From NCBI GenBank assembly GCA_045564655.1, contig JBJLGX010000005.1:59569-123568 (forward strand): a stretch of 64,000 nt of DNA, given 5' to 3'. Shown one piece after another: positions 17,418 through 26,415 of the stretch. The stretch is from UBA826 sp045564655 (GTDB taxonomy: Bacteria; Chloroflexota; Dehalococcoidia; Lucifugimonadales; UBA826). Position 1 is the first letter of the stretch, and each line of letters begins with the position of its first letter. Position numbers and translations under genes: made by a program. Under the pieces are notes generated by a model. The model had not been told where the DNA came from. It saw only the letters and a list, made by a program, of their open reading frames with translations, and did no database searches.

Positions 17418-18549
17418 TAGAAAATAATGTTTCTTCTAATTCATTTCTAACTTTATCAAAATAAATATCTCTACCCTTAATCCATGTTTCGCATCTTTCA
17501 GAAATATCATTCCATGCATATTCATTTTGAGATAATTCATTTATTGAATGATAAAAAGTTTCCATATTGTGACAGATATGCCCTAAGCCTTTATTAATCA
17601 ATAAGTCATCTGGATCATGAAACAATGACACAACAGGAGTTCCAAATAGCCATGCCTCCAAAAAAACATTAGGAAACCCTTCCTTTGTAACCCCTTTATC
17701 AATTATTGGAGATGTATTTAACAAGACTTTACTGGAAGATATTAAATCTCCTACCATCTGAGGCTGGATAAACCCTAAAAGTGACACGTTATTTAGAGAC
17801 TTTAATTGATTTAGCATATCTGACTCAAAATCTTTCTCTCTAATTCTTCCATTTCCAACAATAGAAATTTTCTTATCAGGAAATCTCTTAGCAAGATCAA
17901 TCAAATATGGAATACCTTTCCGAGGTTCTATTGTTCCTATCCATAATGCATCTATAGATCTAGATCCAAATAAATTTCTATTTTTATATGATTTATTTAA
18001 GTATGAGCTCGATATCAAATTATAATAAACAGAACTTTTTACATTAAAATTATTACTTAACAATAATTTTTGTTTGTTTGTCTGCGACAATAAGGTTGAT
18101 ACTAAATGCAAACTTGAATTTCTCATTATATTAATAAATACAGAATTGCTTTTAACACATTGGATATCTGATGTCATTGACAATATAATTTTTCGACCTA
18201 ACAATCTAGATATAAATATTATATATAAATGAGCCCAAGATAATCCTCTTAGGTATATGTACTGATTGCTCGCCATTAAGGATAATGACAATTTAAAAAT
18301 CTTGTATAAAAAATTGCTTTTCGCACCCCACAAATTTTTTATACAAAGGTTCTCATTAACATTGGAAACATGATTAGTAGAATTTGTCAGTAATACCTGT
18401 ACTTTTATTTCATTCGATAAAAGTGCATCAACTAAATATTTTATTTGTCGCTCAGAGCCTCCTGTTATTTGATGATCTTCATTGCTAAAGTAATTAGAAT
18501 TTGATAAAGAACAAACAGTTACTGAAGAAATTATTTTTCCATCAACCAT
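17410..18549 (-). CDS. Glycosyltransferase (GT-B, GT4-like)
   Basis: A 379-aa GT-B protein. An N-terminal ITGGSERQIKYLVDAL segment contacts the acceptor side in related enzymes. The C-terminal half has LWIGTIEPRKGIPYL and ISIVGNGR, then EGFPNVFLEAWLFGTPVVSL, a good EX7E motif. There is a hydrophobic stretch near residues 80-120, again suggesting membrane contact. The base composition is especially A/T-rich. It overlaps the methyltransferase gene by 8 bases. Confidence 0.8.
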   Translation of the reverse strand: MVDGKIISSVTVCSLSNSNYFSNEDHQITGGSERQIKYLVDALLSNEIKVQVLLTNSTNHVSNVNENLCIKNLWGAKSNFLYKIFKLSLSLMASNQYIYLRGLSWAHLYIIFISRLLGRKIILSMTSDIQCVKSNSVFINIMRNSSLHLVSTLLSQTNKQKLLLSNNFNVKSSVYYNLISSSYLNKSYKNRNLFGSRSIDALWIGTIEPRKGIPYLIDLAKRFPDKKISIVGNGRIREKDFESDMLNQLKSLNNVSLLGFIQPQMVGDLISSSKVLLNTSPIIDKGVTKEGFPNVFLEAWLFGTPVVSLFHDPDDLLINKGLGHICHNMETFYHSINELSQNEYAWNDISERCETWIKGRDIYFDKVRNELEETLFSND

Positions 18550-19285
18550 TATTTTTTATAACCCAATACCCTTTTACAGATGTAATTCCTAATTTAGAAA
18601 TAAATTTCCGAACACTTAAAAACTTATAAGGAAAAATTCTATACGGAGAATGCACATAGAGAGGTTCTTTTTTTATAACTTTAAATCCATACTCTTGAAA
18701 TAACTTTTCCCATGTATCAGCTCTAAATGCATTTATTTCTTGAATATGATTTTTAGAAATCCCATGTACAGACGGCCAAAGAACATTCCATTTTCTTTTA
18801 TCCGATGGAGGAGATAGAGAATTAGAGTTATGCGACCTTAGATTTACTCTTGAGTTAGATTTAAATGTTTTTCGACCTAACACTTTAATTAAATAAATAT
18901 AATGAGTGCCAAATTGAAATAATTTCCACCAAATGGTAGGCATAGTATGTAACATAACTACATCTTTTTTTGAAACTCTATGCAACTCATTCAAACATTT
19001 TGACAAGTCATCTACGTGCTCCAAAACATTAGATGAAAAAATCGCATCAAATGTATTGCTAGCAAATGGTAAATTTTGAGCATCCGCAACGATCACATCT
19101 TCAATTTCTTCACGTGGATTTAAATCTGTCGATATAACACTATTAAAATAATCAGCTAAAATCGTTGACAAGTGGCCATCACCACACCCGATTTCTAACA
19201 CATCTCCTTCAAAAGAAATAGGTGCAGAATCCATTAATTGATATAAGTCTCTTTGCCTGAGATATTTGGACCAAGATAAATTCAT
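18542..19285 (-). CDS. SAM-dependent methyltransferase (class I, type 11)
   Basis: A 247-aa class I methyltransferase. Motif I LEIGCGDGHLS is near residue 30, followed by VISTDLNP (acidic residue binding the SAM ribose) and FDAIFSSNVLEHV (motif IV/V). The C-terminal third is basic and aromatic. It lies between two glycosyltransferase genes and overlaps both by 4-8 bases, so methylation of a sugar of the same glycan is the likely job, perhaps as a chain cap. The position methylated is unknown. Confidence 0.82.
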   Translation of the reverse strand: MNLSWSKYLRQRDLYQLMDSAPISFEGDVLEIGCGDGHLSTILADYFNSVISTDLNPREEIEDVIVADAQNLPFASNTFDAIFSSNVLEHVDDLSKCLNELHRVSKKDVVMLHTMPTIWWKLFQFGTHYIYLIKVLGRKTFKSNSRVNLRSHNSNSLSPPSDKRKWNVLWPSVHGISKNHIQEINAFRADTWEKLFQEYGFKVIKKEPLYVHSPYRIFPYKFLSVRKFISKLGITSVKGYWVIKNNG

Positions 19286-20469
19286 TTAATCAGTAAAAGG
19301 TCTCGATATATTTGTTCATATTTATCAACTACAATATCCCAATTATATTCATATGACTTCTCTCGTGAGCAGATTGCCATTTTAGACATCAATGTAGGGT
19401 CTTTAATAATCTTTGATATATTTTCAGCCATAGTTATATGATCATTTTTATTTGAAACAAATCCGTTAGCGCCATCTTCAACCAAATCTACACATCCTTC
19501 AGCATCAGTTGTAACAATAGGAGTTGATGCTGCCATAGCTTCTAAAATAACTCTAGGAAAGCCTTCAAGTAATGACGGGAACACATATATATCTGCACAT
19601 TTATATAAATCTATTAAGTCATCTCCTGGAAATTTAAAATAAGATTTATCTTGTTGGATACCGATTGAAGGTACTGTGGTTACTAAATCTTCAAGATTAA
19701 AATGCCTAATCATAGGATCTATATTTTCAGTCCCATTCCCTACAATCAACCATTTGAAATCTACGTTAAGTTCCCTCAAATTAGTGGCGATTTGGGGGAT
19801 CAGGTTGAATCCCTTTTTTTTGTGATATCTTCCAACAGTCAACAATAACGGAACATCAGATTTGACATTATATTTATTCCTGATGCTATCAGAATCAAAA
19901 GTTTCGCCTAAATTAAAATCATCAACTGCGACTCCATTAGGAACTAATGAAACATTATTCCCATAAATCCCCAAATCTTTATATGTATCACTCATAGTAT
20001 TTGTTAATGCTATTAGGGTATCCACAGAGTGCAATACTTTACGTATTTTTTTATCCATTTTCTGATCAAGTCGTAATCCATAACCTATTTCTTTATCAAT
20101 TTGTACGTCTTCACCATGAGTACGTAAAGCAACCGGAACAGAGCTTTTAAAGTAAGTGGCCACGTAGCCAGCAGGGTAAGAGCCAACAACTTGTAAAACA
20201 TCGATGTCATTATTATTAATTGCGTTACGCAAGGATCGTGCAGCAAAATACGGAAAATATTTTACTAATCTTTCGTCACTATTCTTTATAGTAGCTACTG
20301 AAAAGGGTAATTGTTCATACAAACTGTAATTTCTATGAAATTCAGACGACCTCACTATTAATGTAACTTCATGGTCACGCATTACTAGTTTGTCCATTAA
20401 ATTGTATGCAAAGACTTGATAACCCCCGACTTTAAATAATGAACCTAATATTAAAACTCCTATTTTCAT
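19282..20469 (-). CDS. Glycosyltransferase family 4
   Basis: A 395-aa GT-B enzyme. It begins KIGVLILGSLFKVGGYQVFAYNL in pieces typical of GT4 (GG-x-x-x acceptor loop). The donor domain shows LLTVGRYHKKKGFNLIP, WLIVGNGTE and the EX7E motif in EGFPRVILEAMAASTPIVTT. No membrane segment. It is the first gene after a 175-base stretch that contains a sulfotransferase remnant, and it overlaps the methyltransferase by 4 bases. Confidence 0.86.
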   Translation of the reverse strand: MKIGVLILGSLFKVGGYQVFAYNLMDKLVMRDHEVTLIVRSSEFHRNYSLYEQLPFSVATIKNSDERLVKYFPYFAARSLRNAINNNDIDVLQVVGSYPAGYVATYFKSSVPVALRTHGEDVQIDKEIGYGLRLDQKMDKKIRKVLHSVDTLIALTNTMSDTYKDLGIYGNNVSLVPNGVAVDDFNLGETFDSDSIRNKYNVKSDVPLLLTVGRYHKKKGFNLIPQIATNLRELNVDFKWLIVGNGTENIDPMIRHFNLEDLVTTVPSIGIQQDKSYFKFPGDDLIDLYKCADIYVFPSLLEGFPRVILEAMAASTPIVTTDAEGCVDLVEDGANGFVSNKNDHITMAENISKIIKDPTLMSKMAICSREKSYEYNWDIVVDKYEQIYRDLLLIK

Positions 20470-20478
20470 AGCTTAGTA

Positions 20479-20640
20479 TTAAGTCGAATATCCCCGATTA
20501 GTCAAATAAGATTTATTTGGGTATCTATGGCTTAATATAGTCATAGATGAAAACTCTGGATGAATTCTTAGGAAATCTGCAAATACAGTGGCCCCCCTTC
20601 TCCCTATACCAATAATAAAAATAGGTTGATTCAATGACAT
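20479..20640 (-). pseudogene. Truncated sulfotransferase remnant (53 codons)
   Basis: The reading frame ATG 20638-20640 to TAA 20479-20481 encodes 53 residues beginning MSLNQPIFIIGIGRRGATVF, then HPEFSSMTILSHRYPNK. This closely follows the N-terminus of PAPS-dependent sulfotransferases, which read like PIFIIGIGRSGTTLLAE. The 5'-phosphosulfate loop is altered (GRRGAT instead of GRSGTT) and the rest of the ~280-residue enzyme is absent, so it cannot be active. It fills most of the otherwise empty spacer between the ABC transporter and the glycosyltransferase. Confidence 0.7.
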
Positions 20641-20644
20641 TTTT

Positions 20645-22414
20645 TTATTCCACAATAAATTCTTGAGACTTGACCATTTTAGTGAAGATTCCTCCTAAAG
20701 ACTGTAAATCGTCATAATTACCCGATTCAACTATTGATCCTTCATTAATAACTAATATTAAATCGGCTTTCCGTATTGTAGACAGTCTGTGTGCAACAAT
20801 AACTAAAGTCAATTCACCTTGAAGAGATTCTATGCTTGACTGAATCCTAGATTCTGTCTGTGAATCTAACGAACTAGTTGCTTCATCAAGTATAAGCATC
20901 TTTATATCTCTATATAACTCTCTAGCAATACATATCCTTTGTCTTTGTCCACCTGATATAGTTAATCCGTTATCACCTAGTTGCGTATCCAAACCTTGAT
21001 CTAAATCATCAATAAAATCTGTAAGTGAAGAAGACGTTAAAACTTCTTTTAATTTACTTTCATTCTCTTTATTTTGATGATCCCATAAAGTAATGTTATT
21101 TCTAATGGAATCTGTAAAAATAACATTCTCTTGAGTCACGTATCCTATTTGTGTTCGTAGTTTATCCTGGTCAATTTCATGGTATGAATTTCCAGAAATC
21201 TTAATTTCACCTTGATCAGGTGTAAGAACACCGGTTATCAGTGACACTAATGTACTTTTACCGGATCCAGATTCACCTACTATAGCTACTACTGATTTTG
21301 ATGGAATTGAAACATTTATACCTTCTAATATTTGTTTTTTTCCATCATAGGAAAACCCAACATCTTCAAATAAAAGGGTAGAGGTTAAATCAGGATCAAT
21401 TTTATTTTTGCTTAAATCATCTTTGAATGTTACTAAATCTTTCTCCAAATTTTCAAAAACTTGTAAGCTACCAAATGCACTAATAAATCCTCTATAGTCA
21501 GAATATCCTGAAAGAGCATAGGCAGCAGATCGCCTAACTAAAAACAGAAGCAACAGCACTTCTATCATAGATTGACCTGCAACTTCCACGTTATAAACCA
21601 ATAATGCTGCAGCCACTAAAACAATAATAAGTTCGGATGCGCTACCAGTAAAAGCGCCTAACACAGAACTTTTATAAGTTAAATCTGATTGAGTATTAAT
21701 TGCTTTCTCTAAGTGCGGATTAACTTTACTTGTTGTATGAGTAGATTTTAAATATTTGAAATTTGAAAATGTTTGTATTAGTAATGATTGCAAAAGTGCA
21801 TTATTTTTTGTGGATCTAATAGAAAATGTCCTTGTCAATGTATTAATAAATCTTGTAACAAAATAGAGCGGTATCAATATGATTAACAATAAAATAGTAG
21901 CGGCGGAATTTATAAATAAGGGTAAGGTCAAGTAAACTAAGGCAAATCCAGAAGACACAAACAATCTCATGCATGCTCTAAATGAAAATGCTACACGATT
22001 GTATTCAACCGTAACAGCATTATTAAAATATCCAATTTCTTTTGAAATAAAATATAAATATTTAGAAGCGAATATCCCATTAACAACATCTTTTTTTATG
22101 GTGGCTAATAAGTTTGCCACCATACGAGCTGAATATATTTCCTGTAGGATAAGAAATACAGTCCTTAATGAATACAATACTGTCATAAATATGACAGATG
22201 TCACAATAGAATAAGGTAAATTTATAAAATCAAAAAATCTTTTTACTTCACGAGTCACAAAATTATTTTCATCACCAGTTTCTAAAATTGGTATAAAAAA
22301 TCCCACGCTGAGACCATCCAATAGTGCAGCTAATACGATAAGAGAAAGCCAGACCCATATACGCCATCCTATCTTAGAGTATAAAAATGCTATGAATTTA
22401 TATATATCTTTCAT
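20645..22414 (-). CDS. ABC transporter with fused membrane and ATPase domains (MsbA/PglK-like)
   Basis: A 589-aa half-transporter. About six membrane helices fill residues 15-300. The nucleotide-binding domain follows, with Walker A GESGSGKST near 380, signature ISGGQRQR, Walker B MLILDEATSSLDS and the His switch VIVAHRLSTI. This plan fits PglK-type flippases that turn over polyprenyl-linked oligosaccharides, and no Wzx is seen in the window, so it is the best candidate for lipid-linked glycan export. It overlaps the WbpE-like aminotransferase gene by 4 bases. Confidence 0.85.
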   Translation of the reverse strand: MKDIYKFIAFLYSKIGWRIWVWLSLIVLAALLDGLSVGFFIPILETGDENNFVTREVKRFFDFINLPYSIVTSVIFMTVLYSLRTVFLILQEIYSARMVANLLATIKKDVVNGIFASKYLYFISKEIGYFNNAVTVEYNRVAFSFRACMRLFVSSGFALVYLTLPLFINSAATILLLIILIPLYFVTRFINTLTRTFSIRSTKNNALLQSLLIQTFSNFKYLKSTHTTSKVNPHLEKAINTQSDLTYKSSVLGAFTGSASELIIVLVAAALLVYNVEVAGQSMIEVLLLLFLVRRSAAYALSGYSDYRGFISAFGSLQVFENLEKDLVTFKDDLSKNKIDPDLTSTLLFEDVGFSYDGKKQILEGINVSIPSKSVVAIVGESGSGKSTLVSLITGVLTPDQGEIKISGNSYHEIDQDKLRTQIGYVTQENVIFTDSIRNNITLWDHQNKENESKLKEVLTSSSLTDFIDDLDQGLDTQLGDNGLTISGGQRQRICIARELYRDIKMLILDEATSSLDSQTESRIQSSIESLQGELTLVIVAHRLSTIRKADLILVINEGSIVESGNYDDLQSLGGIFTKMVKSQEFIVE

Positions 22415-23562
22415 TTTTTATTTAAAATAGCTCTGACATTTTCGATAACGTAATTAATAGATTCACTCGATAATTCCGGATATATCGGTAAAGCTAATGT
22501 TTGCAAAGATGCTATCTCACTTTCGTGGAGGTCGCCTTCTGAATATCCTAAATAGGTAAAACATTCTTGCAAGTGTAACGAAAGTGGGTAATAAACCTCT
22601 GTTCCTATTCCAGTCGTCTTTAATTGTGACATTAATTGATCTCTATCATCCAATATCTTAATTACAAATTGATTGTATACGTGTTTAGAATTGTCCATTT
22701 CAAATGGTAAGTTGATCCTACTGACAAGTTCATAAGATTCAAACAATTCTTCGAAGATTTGTCGATACTTAAGAGCATTACTACGCCTCAAATCCATCCA
22801 TTCATCTAGGTACCTTAATTTTACTTTCAAGACTGCGGCTTGTATCGCATCTAACCTAAAATTACCGCCAATAAATTTGTTTTGATATTTTTTTTGATGA
22901 CCATGATTTCTAAGCATTTTAATTTTCTCTGCAAGTTCAAAATTACTTGTAACAACCATTCCGCCATCTCCCATACCACCAAGATTTTTTGTTGGGTAAA
23001 AGCTAAAACAGCCTACATCTCCTATTGTTCCAGCTTTATTTTCTTTATATTCTGCACCAATAGCCTGAGCCGCATCTTCAATAACATGTAAATTATATTT
23101 ATCGGCTATAGACAATATTGGTTCCATATTGGCCACTTGCCCAAACAAATGTACAGGCATTATTGCCTTAGTTTTTGGAGTTATAGATTGTTCTATTAAG
23201 TTAGGATCAATATTAAATGTTTGAGGGTCTATATCGACAAATACAGGTATAGCTCCAAGTCTTGCGATGGATCCAGCAGTTGAAAAAAAAGAGTATGGGG
23301 TTGTTATAACTTCATCGCCAAACCCAATATCCAATCCCATTAATGCCACAAGTAATGCATCACTTCCAGAAGATACCCCTATCGCATAATCACATCCCAG
23401 ATATTGTGATACCTGTTCTTCAAACTCAGAAACTTCTTTACCCAATATGAATACCTGGGATTCAAGAACATTATTAATTGCCTCATCTATTTCTGATTTA
23501 ATAGATTGATATTGAGGTTTTAAATCAAAAAATGGGATTTGCTTAACAGAATTATTTTTCAT
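22411..23562 (-). CDS. DegT/DnrJ/EryC1 aminotransferase, WbpE-like
   Basis: PLP enzyme that aminates the C3 ketone of a UDP-3-keto-GlcNAcA-type sugar. PLP Lys is residue 192 in SFYPTKNLGG; DEVITTPYSFFSTAG and HVIEDAAQAIGA complete the site. I start it at the ATG at 23560-23562 (MKNNSVKQIPFFDLKPQY), because the family begins about there and a longer start at 23589 would overlap wbpD by 38 bases without a Shine-Dalgarno. With the adjacent acetyltransferase and Gfo/Idh oxidoreductase it reproduces the Pseudomonas wbpB-D-E set. Confidence 0.88.
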   Translation of the reverse strand: MKNNSVKQIPFFDLKPQYQSIKSEIDEAINNVLESQVFILGKEVSEFEEQVSQYLGCDYAIGVSSGSDALLVALMGLDIGFGDEVITTPYSFFSTAGSIARLGAIPVFVDIDPQTFNIDPNLIEQSITPKTKAIMPVHLFGQVANMEPILSIADKYNLHVIEDAAQAIGAEYKENKAGTIGDVGCFSFYPTKNLGGMGDGGMVVTSNFELAEKIKMLRNHGHQKKYQNKFIGGNFRLDAIQAAVLKVKLRYLDEWMDLRRSNALKYRQIFEELFESYELVSRINLPFEMDNSKHVYNQFVIKILDDRDQLMSQLKTTGIGTEVYYPLSLHLQECFTYLGYSEGDLHESEIASLQTLALPIYPELSSESINYVIENVRAILNKK

Positions 23563-24169
23563 TATAGTCACCAATATCTTCAGATTCATCCAAATTAATA
23601 CATTTGAGTCCTTCTGAATATAACTTATACTTTAGATCTGAACCCGGACAATTCATTATTCCATCTACATCTGGATCAGCTAATTTAAATCCATGCCTAC
23701 TCATCCAACCTTTTTGTTCAGCAGGAACACCCATAACTAGCGCATAATCAGGAACGTCTTTGCTAACCACGGCACCTGCCCCTACAAATGAATATTTCCC
23801 TATCGTTGTTCCACAAACTATTGTTGAATTAGCTCCAATAGTAGCTCCCCTCTTAACAAGTGTAGTTCTGTAATCAGATCTTCTATTTATTTCAGACCTA
23901 GGATTAATAACATTTGTAAACACAACAGAAGGTCCACAGAACACATAGTCTTCTAATTTGACTCCTGAAAATACAGAAACATTATTTTGAATCTTGACAT
24001 TATTCCCAATTACAACATCTTCACCAATAAAAACATTCTGCCCGATAGTGCAATTTTTTCCTATATTAGATCCTTTCATAACATGACAGAAATGCCATAT
24101 TTTAGTTCCTGTCTCAATAACACATTCCTCATCAACATATGAGGTTTCATGGAGAAAATAATTGTTCAT
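23552..24169 (-). CDS. Left-handed beta-helix N-acetyltransferase, WbpD/WlbB-like
   Basis: Acetyl-CoA-dependent acetylation of the new 3-amino group on the UDP-sugar. The 205-aa protein is built of hexapeptide repeats (IGKNCTIGQNVFIGEDVVIG and onward) with an inserted loop GPSVVFTNVINPRSEI typical of WbpD. The likely catalytic Asn/His residues are in FTNVINP and IWHFCHVM. Acts as a trimer in relatives. It is adjacent to and translationally coupled with the WbpE-like gene. Confidence 0.88.
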   Translation of the reverse strand: MNNYFLHETSYVDEECVIETGTKIWHFCHVMKGSNIGKNCTIGQNVFIGEDVVIGNNVKIQNNVSVFSGVKLEDYVFCGPSVVFTNVINPRSEINRRSDYRTTLVKRGATIGANSTIVCGTTIGKYSFVGAGAVVSKDVPDYALVMGVPAEQKGWMSRHGFKLADPDVDGIMNCPGSDLKYKLYSEGLKCINLDESEDIGDYNEK

Positions 24170-24186
24170 AAGTTGCTCACCAATAA

Positions 24187-25167
24187 CTAATTTATATAAA
24201 TCGGTTTTCCGTCAAGAGACATTGATTTTTGCGATGCATCTAACACGTCCATTACTTTTAAAGCATCAATGCCTGAAGTCTTTGGCTGGATACGTGTATT
24301 AATAGAATCTATAAATCCTAACGCTTCTTCTTTTAACGGTTCCAAATCTGGAAATGTCACGTTCTTCCCAATCCCTTTTATAGGAATAGGAACTCCATCA
24401 TTAATATCCACTTTTTGGTCATACAAAATAAGTTCCTTGGAAACATCATCAAAGCTAGCCATATTTTCTGATCCAATAACAACTAATCTTTGTTCTTTAA
24501 ACGGATGTAACCAAGATACAAATATATGAGCTTTAGATCCATTTTTATATGTTATGTTGCTAACTGTTACATCTGCAATATTTGGTTGCAAAAAATCTCC
24601 CCCTGAAGTAGAAACAAACTTGGGAGTCGAATTAATCAGTCTATTAATAACAGCAATATCATGAGGCGCAAAACTAAATAATATGTTTTCTTCTCTTCTG
24701 ATTTTACCTAAGCTAACTCTATTGGAATAAACGTATCTAACTTCACCTAAAATACCTTCAATAATCAATTCATTTAATTTCACTATTGCAGGATGGTATT
24801 CCATAACATGTCCCACCATTAAAATTTTTTGATAATCAGAAGCTATTGAAACTAATTTTTCTGATTCAAGTTTATTCATTGCAAATGGTTTTTCTACCAA
24901 AACATCTTTACCTGATTTTAGTGATTGTTCTACTAGGTCAAAATGCGTTTCAGCAGGCGTAGAAATTACAATTGCGTCTACTGAAATTTTTAACATTTCA
25001 TCAAGAGAAGATAAAATTTTGACTTTTGGAGCTATTTCTTTAGCTGTGTTTCTACCATTTTGAGTCGTATCACTAACCGCTACAAGATATCCTAATTCAT
25101 TAAAAACTCTTACTAAATTCTTCCCCCAATATCCACAACCTATAACTCCGATTTTGGGTGAATGCAT
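24187..25167 (-). CDS. Gfo/Idh/MocA oxidoreductase, WbpB/WlbA-like
   Basis: Oxidises C3 of UDP-GlcNAcA to the 3-keto sugar with NAD. The NAD loop GVIGCGYWGKN is at residues 7-17; VEKPFAMN carries the conserved Lys, and FAPHDIAVINRL supplies the catalytic His. Length 326 aa. It completes the WbpB-WbpE-WbpD set for UDP-2,3-diacetamido-2,3-dideoxy uronic acid, with the WbpA-like dehydrogenase encoded 22 kb upstream in the same direction. One base overlaps the upstream glycosyltransferase (TAATG). Confidence 0.87.
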   Translation of the reverse strand: MHSPKIGVIGCGYWGKNLVRVFNELGYLVAVSDTTQNGRNTAKEIAPKVKILSSLDEMLKISVDAIVISTPAETHFDLVEQSLKSGKDVLVEKPFAMNKLESEKLVSIASDYQKILMVGHVMEYHPAIVKLNELIIEGILGEVRYVYSNRVSLGKIRREENILFSFAPHDIAVINRLINSTPKFVSTSGGDFLQPNIADVTVSNITYKNGSKAHIFVSWLHPFKEQRLVVIGSENMASFDDVSKELILYDQKVDINDGVPIPIKGIGKNVTFPDLEPLKEEALGFIDSINTRIQPKTSGIDALKVMDVLDASQKSMSLDGKPIYIN

Positions 25168-26408
25168 TATTTAATACCTTTTTCTATCGTTAAAATTTGT
25201 GAATATATATCGCATATTTTATTTGTATTCTTCAAAATATTGAACTTGTCTGATACAGTCTTTTTTCCATTTTCAATAATAGTTTTGGAATCAATTGATT
25301 TTGTCTTAATCTGTCTCAAGGCATTAAACACGCCATCTGTATCACCATAATCTATTAAAAATCCATTTTCTTTAGAATCAACAAGTTCTCTTATTCCTCC
25401 AACATCTGAGGCTACCAAAAGAGTGCCAACATGTAGCGATTCTATTGCTACTCTACTAAGAGTATCGTGATTATTAAGTACTAATGAAACATCAAATTCT
25501 TTAAGTAGTGAAAGAGGTTTCTCCTGGTAACCTAAAAAAAGCACTGATTCCTCTAGGCTTAATTGTGCAACCTTATCTTCAAGTGTTTTCCTTAAAGGGC
25601 CATCTCCGACAATCAATAAAACAGAATCTTGAAAATCGTTGTGGAATTTATGGAAAGCATTAATGACGAACTCATCAACTTTAGCAAAGTTCCTCAAAGG
25701 AGCTAACAATCCAACAACAAATTTTTCTTTTATATTAACTGGAACGTGATCATCTAAATTGATAGATTCAATATTTGAAATGTCGACAACATTATGAACA
25801 ATAGAAATTTTATCTTTTCTGATTCCTAATTCTGACCATGAATTAGCAGTGAATTTAGAATTAGCAATAAATTGAGTGGTTTTGCTATTAATCATATTAA
25901 GAACAGACGATTCGATTTTTCTATCTGGCGTTGACTGCAAATAAGGAGTTGATCGTAAATAACTAACACAATGAATTCCGCAACTATTAGCTGCGATAAG
26001 GCCAAATAAATCTCTCAATATTTGAACATTCAAATGCACTATTGATGGAGTTTCATGTTTTATAATTTTTCTAATTTTTAATATCACCGCGAAATGTAAA
26101 ATGATATTTAAATATAAAGCCAAAAAAGGTAAAACTTTAATTATCCTTAAGAAATACAAATGAGTAGTCTGAGCCAATTTTTTGGATATCGATGAAGAAT
26201 ATGATCCAGTTTTAGTCAATAACCAATCGTCAACCATATATACTTTAATTCCAAGGTTTCTTGTAACCTCAACTTGTGGGTGATCATTTAAAAATACAAC
26301 AATTGGATTTATTTCTTTTCTATCAATTGTTTGCAAAAGTTGATTTAAGCTAACAGCAGATCCCCCACCAGTAAGACTCGATTCTATAAATAAAATAGTT
26401 TTGGGCAT
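25167..26408 (-). CDS. Glycosyltransferase family 4
   Basis: A 413-aa GT-B enzyme. An N-terminal LTGGGSAVSLNQLL loop, a hydrophobic segment near residues 90-115 (FLALYLNIILHFAVILK) that may be monotopic, and a donor domain with VGLLAPLRNFAKVDEF, LLIVGDGPLRKTLE and the DTLSRVAIESLHVGTLLVA EX7E-like region. Substrate unknown. It overlaps the WbpB-like gene by one base and follows the AsnB-like gene by 7 bases. Confidence 0.83.
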   Translation of the reverse strand: MPKTILFIESSLTGGGSAVSLNQLLQTIDRKEINPIVVFLNDHPQVEVTRNLGIKVYMVDDWLLTKTGSYSSSISKKLAQTTHLYFLRIIKVLPFLALYLNIILHFAVILKIRKIIKHETPSIVHLNVQILRDLFGLIAANSCGIHCVSYLRSTPYLQSTPDRKIESSVLNMINSKTTQFIANSKFTANSWSELGIRKDKISIVHNVVDISNIESINLDDHVPVNIKEKFVVGLLAPLRNFAKVDEFVINAFHKFHNDFQDSVLLIVGDGPLRKTLEDKVAQLSLEESVLFLGYQEKPLSLLKEFDVSLVLNNHDTLSRVAIESLHVGTLLVASDVGGIRELVDSKENGFLIDYGDTDGVFNALRQIKTKSIDSKTIIENGKKTVSDKFNILKNTNKICDIYSQILTIEKGIK

Positions 26409-26415
26409 ATAAAAA

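Noticed and set aside
23563..23589. Longer start for the WbpE-like aminotransferase
   Set aside because: It would overlap wbpD by 38 bases and lacks a Shine-Dalgarno; the family begins near the internal ATG.
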